Under the pieces are notes generated by a model. That model worked only from the letters and a program-made list of their open reading frames with translations. It was not told where the DNA came from and did not search any database. From NCBI GenBank assembly GCA_002449595.1, contig DJXE01000133.1, positions 1 to 19,930 of the forward strand: a stretch of DNA of 19,930 nt. Reading direction: 5' to 3'. Numbering within the stretch: the first letter of the stretch is position 1; every line of letters starts with the position of its first letter. The translations under genes and the position numbers were made by a program. This stretch comes from Lachnospiraceae bacterium UBA7012. Its GTDB lineage: Bacteria; Bacillota; Clostridia; Lachnospirales; Lachnospiraceae. Below, piece by piece: positions 17,347 to 19,930 of this stretch.

Positions 17347-17556
17347 ATGATTCTAACCTCTATAAGATAAGCGCATCCGGTTCCGGGACCGGCTGCGTAT
17401 TTTTCAAAACTTACGATTCAATCCGGGCCATCTTCGCGCTCCCTGGCGCTCCGGTCCTTGCCCTGTCAAAGGGCGGTGTTGCCGGTGGTACTTCACTCCT
17501 TCGGTGGAACTGCCTCGCGTCCCCGGCCGCACCGTGGGTACGCCGGCGCCCTTCCT
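17347..17556 (-). other. GC-rich, hairpin-bearing gene-free segment; possible structured RNA or dispersed repeat
   Basis: The longest gene-free stretch of the window. Read on the minus strand it contains a strong hairpin at 17546-17523 (CCGGC GTACC, loop CAC, GGTGC, one bulged G, GCCGG), a GCCCT-TTGAC-AGGGC hairpin (17474-17460), a GCGC-loop-GCGC element, an AT-rich CGTA...TACG hairpin near 17410-17390 and a CCGGT...ACCGG hairpin just before the TPR gene. There is no T-run after the first hairpin, so it is a poor terminator. No convincing promoter was found. The only start codons open very short frames (for example ATG with six codons near 17430). It could be an RNA leader of the TPR-MBOAT operon or a copy of an intergenic repeat; neither is shown. 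Confidence 0.35.
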
Positions 17557-17730
17557 TTAGAGCTTCGGCATAGCGGCCGCATTGCCGCTCTTCGGGTTCA
17601 CGTTATCGCGCACCATCTTGACCAGCACGTCGGCCATATCGACAAAGTCCTGGTTATAGATCGCATCCGTGGCGTCCTCGACCTCGAGGGACGGATGATA
17701 CTTTTTCAATTCTTCTTCAAAATTCAGCAT
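17557..17730 (-). CDS. 57-aa small acidic protein translationally coupled to folC
   Basis: A short gene that size-limited gene calling would miss. It starts MLNFEEELKKYHPSLEVED and continues with NQDFVDMADVLVKMVRDN, ending GNAAAMPKL; two probable amphipathic helices, no membrane segment. The ATG overlaps the folC stop in ATGCTGA, and TTTGGAG lies 5 nt upstream, exactly the coupled arrangement used by purM-purN in this same window. Codon use looks like that of the neighbouring genes. I do not recognise a family. The sequence properties and coupling make it a real gene; a role linked to FolC is only suggested by position. Confidence 0.75.
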   Translation of the reverse strand: MLNFEEELKKYHPSLEVEDATDAIYNQDFVDMADVLVKMVRDNVNPKSGNAAAMPKL

Positions 17731-19070
17731 ATTGGCTCCAAATATTCTCTGATCTCGCCGACCAGATATAAAGATCCCGCCGCAAACAGCGGATCCGATT
17801 CATTTCTGTCCTTAAGTATACTATAAACTGCACCCCGAACACTATCGTAACTTGCATAAACCTTCACGCCGAGGTCCGCAAAAATCTGTTCAATCTGCCC
17901 CTTGTCAAGCGCCCGGCAGCCGCTGAGCTGTGCGACGATCACGCCGCTGAAAAGCCCTTCCCTGCAGGCCGCGGCGATCATCTCCGCGAGTTTTTCCGCC
18001 TGCTTGTCCTTCAGTACGGAGAAAAGGAGTTTGGCGGGCCTCACGGCTGTGCCGGCCGCGTGAGTTTCGCCGTCTTCAACCGCCGCACCTGCTCCATCCG
18101 CTGCGCTGTTCGCTCTCAGGATCCCGCGCACGGCTTCGAGAAACGCCCGCATCCCGTCCGGATTGTGCGCGCCGTCGATGTAGAAGCCGGGGCGGATCTC
18201 TTCCATTCTGCCTTCCCAGTGTGCCTTTTTGAGGCCTGCGAGGGCGATGTCGTGGAACACTTCCTCTGCATCGCCGAGAAGGTACTTGGCCGCGAGCAGC
18301 GCGAGGGCTGCATTCTCCGTCTGATAAGGAGCGGCTGTATACAGCGCACGCTTCACGTCCTCCTCCGGGATCCCGATCATCTCCCACGTCTCGTGCTGCG
18401 AGGCGTCCAGCGCACAGTATGGCGCGCCGAGTTCGATCGCTTTATTGTGGATCACTTCTTCCGCGTCCGCCGGCTGCGTCAGTGTGATGACCGGAACGTT
18501 CGGGCGAATGATTCCCGCCTTCTCTCCGGCGATCTGAGGGATCGTGTCCCCGAGCTGCTCCATGTGGTCCGGCCCGATCCTCGTGATCACCGTGACGCAC
18601 TTGTTCTCCGCCGTGTTGGTCGCGTCGAGCCGCCCGCCGAGTCCCGTCTCCAGGATGCAGAAGTCCGGCGCCTGCTCCGCGAAGTACAGCATCGCCATGA
18701 GATAAAGGAATTCGAAATAAGAGGGATGCGGCAGCTCCAGATGTTCTTCCGCAGCGCTTTTCACGCGCTCATAGAGCCGCACGAAATCTTCCTGTGAGAT
18801 CATCTCTCCGCCGGACCGCATGCGCTCTCTCATCGTCACGAGATGCGGCGAGATGAACGTGCAGGTGCTGTGCCCCGCCTCTCTCAGGACCGCGTCCAGA
18901 AAACAGGTGACGCTGCCCTTTCCGTTCGTGCCCGCGACGTGTGCGATGCGCAATCCGCGATCCGGCGAGCCGAGCACCTTCAGCCACTGTCTCGTCGTCT
19001 CCGGCGTGTTCTTCACTGTGAATTTCGGAATGCCGCTGATATAAGCTGCTGCTTCTTCGTAAGCCGTCAT
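17724..19070 (-). CDS. folC: Folylpolyglutamate synthase / dihydrofolate synthase
   Basis: Mur-ligase-fold enzyme that adds glutamate to folates (and often to dihydropteroate), keeping the one-carbon cofactors in the cell. 448 aa. Visible: P-loop AHVAGTNGKGS (43-53); TFISPHL (71-77); ILETGLGGRLDATN; TRIGPDHMEQLGDTIPQIA with EKAGII; and the C-terminal-domain GAHNPDG (300-306). A short Ala/Gly/Glu-rich stretch (about 320-345) is inserted before LLFSVLKDK. I start at the ATG at 19070, which gives the family-like MTAYEEAAAYI; an upstream in-frame ATG at 19097 would add a basic MPRRCGDRI and has a poorly placed ribosome-binding site. It has a predicted promoter of its own after the valS terminator. 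Confidence 0.95.
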   Translation of the reverse strand: MTAYEEAAAYISGIPKFTVKNTPETTRQWLKVLGSPDRGLRIAHVAGTNGKGSVTCFLDAVLREAGHSTCTFISPHLVTMRERMRSGGEMISQEDFVRLYERVKSAAEEHLELPHPSYFEFLYLMAMLYFAEQAPDFCILETGLGGRLDATNTAENKCVTVITRIGPDHMEQLGDTIPQIAGEKAGIIRPNVPVITLTQPADAEEVIHNKAIELGAPYCALDASQHETWEMIGIPEEDVKRALYTAAPYQTENAALALLAAKYLLGDAEEVFHDIALAGLKKAHWEGRMEEIRPGFYIDGAHNPDGMRAFLEAVRGILRANSAADGAGAAVEDGETHAAGTAVRPAKLLFSVLKDKQAEKLAEMIAAACREGLFSGVIVAQLSGCRALDKGQIEQIFADLGVKVYASYDSVRGAVYSILKDRNESDPLFAAGSLYLVGEIREYLEPIC

Positions 19071-19117
19071 GATTCTGTCCCCGCACCGCCGCGGCATCCT
19101 GCCGCCGTTTCGTCAGA

Positions 19118-19146
19118 AGTATACCGCGTCGCCGCCGGTTATGCAA
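19118..19146 (-). promoter_or_regulatory. Predicted promoter of folC
   Basis: TTGCAT (19146-19141), a 17-nt spacer and TATACT (19123-19118) on the minus strand, directly after the valS terminator. The -10 is one mismatch from consensus; the -35 is weak. The leader to the ATG would be about 40 nt. Confidence 0.5.
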
Positions 19147-19185
19147 AATGAAAGGGGACCAGTCTCCCGATCCCCTGTCACTTTT
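19145..19185 (-). terminator. Intrinsic terminator after valS
   Basis: On the minus strand, AGGGGATC pairs with GGTCCCCT around an 8-nt loop. The stem extends beyond one mismatch by AAAGTGA against TCATTT, and the 3' side is T-rich (CCCCTTTCATTTTG). It lies about 35 nt after the valS stop. The A-rich 5' side would also give a T-rich 3' side in the other direction, but no gene there needs it. Confidence 0.75.
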
Positions 19186-19220
19186 ATTCACTCCGGATTG
19201 CTCCGGCGATATCCCGCTCC

Positions 19221-19930
19221 TCAGCCGAGCTTCTCCAGCTCCTTCTGAACGCCGGCGAGCTGCTGCTCGTAGCGCGCGAGTTTCTCCTTTTCTTCGGCGA
19301 CCTTCGCCTCGGGTGCCTTCGCGAGGAACTTCTCGTTCGAGAGCATGCCGCGGCTTCTCTTCAGCTCACCTTCAAGGCGCTGCTCTTCCTTCTTGAGCCT
19401 TGCTCTCTCCGCGTCGATATCGATCACGTCCGCGAGCGGAAGGTAAGCAGTTGCGAACGGCAGGACGACCGAGAGTGCGCTCTCGTCGATGCCTTCCGCC
19501 TCCTTCATGAGGACGACGTCGGAAGCCGATGCAAGGTTCTCAAAGAACAGCATATCATCACGAAGCGCGTTCAGCACGGCGTCGCTCTGGGAGACAACGT
19601 AGACTCTCGCCTTTCTGGAAGGCGCGATACCCCGCTGTGCTCTCACGGTACGGATGCCGCTGACCGTCTCCTTGATGATCTCGACTGCCTCTTCCTCTGC
19701 CGGGAAGGAGAAGTCGTCCCTGCGGACCGGCCAGTCGGAGATCATGATGGATTCCTTTTCTCCGTCGGGGTCGTTCTTCAGCGTGCAGTAGATCTCTTCC
19801 GTGATGAACGGCATGTAGGGATGCAGCAGCTTCAGGCTTCCGATCAGGACGGTCTGCAGCGTCCACAGCGCCGCGTTCTGGCTCGCGCGGTCCTCTGTCT
19901 TGTACAGGCGCGGCTTCACCATCTCGATGT
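19221..19930 (-). CDS. valS: Valyl-tRNA synthetase, C-terminal part (5' part outside window)
   Basis: Charges tRNA-Val. Only about 236 C-terminal residues of an enzyme of roughly 880 are present; the frame runs on past the window edge (the preceding codons read Ile-Glu before MVKPRLY, as in the family). Visible: the end of the anticodon-binding domain (IEMVKPRLYKTED, LKLLHPYMPFITEEIY); VRAQRGIAPSRKARV; and the C-terminal coiled coil typical of ValRS (AERARLKKEEQRLEGELKRS, then KLARYEQQLAGVQKELEKLG). The gene ends in TGA and is followed by an intrinsic terminator, so it belongs to a separate transcription unit from folC. Confidence 0.95.
   Translation of the reverse strand, partial: IEMVKPRLYKTEDRASQNAALWTLQTVLIGSLKLLHPYMPFITEEIYCTLKNDPDGEKESIMISDWPVRRDDFSFPAEEEAVEIIKETVSGIRTVRAQRGIAPSRKARVYVVSQSDAVLNALRDDMLFFENLASASDVVLMKEAEGIDESALSVVLPFATAYLPLADVIDIDAERARLKKEEQRLEGELKRSRGMLSNEKFLAKAPEAKVAEEKEKLARYEQQLAGVQKELEKLG

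Noticed and set aside
17450..17540. Plus-strand GGTGGTAC and GGTGGAAC motifs resembling a T-box antiterminator
   Set aside because: A plus-strand T-box would need a plus-strand gene downstream; all neighbours are on the minus strand, and the specifier and stem I regions are not apparent.

Overview
All real genes in this window lie on the minus strand, so the natural reading direction is from position 19930 down to 1. The DNA is GC-rich, the genes are tightly packed (3-20 nt gaps, ATGCTGA and TGATG overlaps), and the Shine-Dalgarno sequences are purine-rich. The gene content suggests a high-GC Clostridia member, most likely Lachnospiraceae: a ClpC with a Gram-positive-type architecture, a YtrA-type GntR regulator, a class I PurE, a subfamily-2 OMP decarboxylase and a long M29 aminopeptidase. 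This taxonomic placement is inference from gene style; no rRNA or tRNA is present.

Layout in transcription order. (1) The 3' end of valS (19930-19221) is followed by a good intrinsic terminator. (2) A predicted promoter then drives folC, which overlaps a 57-aa small protein gene (17730-17557). (3) A 210-nt GC-rich, hairpin-bearing, gene-free segment (17556-17347) follows. (4) Next is a five-gene envelope cluster: a zinc-ribbon/TPR/single-TM protein, an MBOAT O-acyltransferase with a large charged insert, a membrane-anchored SGNH-like protein, a 78-aa protein and a TPR lipoprotein. (5) pyrF, pyrE, a small three-helix membrane protein and an M29-type aminopeptidase follow. (6) Then come purE, purM, purN and purD, ending at a weak hairpin. 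(7) An SH3 single-pass membrane protein has its own near-consensus promoter. (8) A GntR/YtrA regulator sits upstream of clpC, which runs off the window. The promoter of this last unit carries a perfect 17-bp-arm palindrome over its -10 region.

Functionally the window joins one-carbon/folate metabolism (folC), two steps of pyrimidine synthesis (pyrE, pyrF) and four steps of purine synthesis (purE, M, N, D). PurN uses the folate cofactor that FolC polyglutamylates. It also contains a probable cell-surface O-acylation module and a proteostasis unit (GntR-ClpC). The items most worth a second look are the GntR operator-promoter, the GntR-clpC pairing, the MBOAT/SGNH/TPR module, the 57-aa folC-coupled protein and the structured intergenic segment at 17347-17556. 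I found no CRISPR array, insertion sequence, phage gene or RNA gene. No gene-free stretch exceeds about 210 nt.
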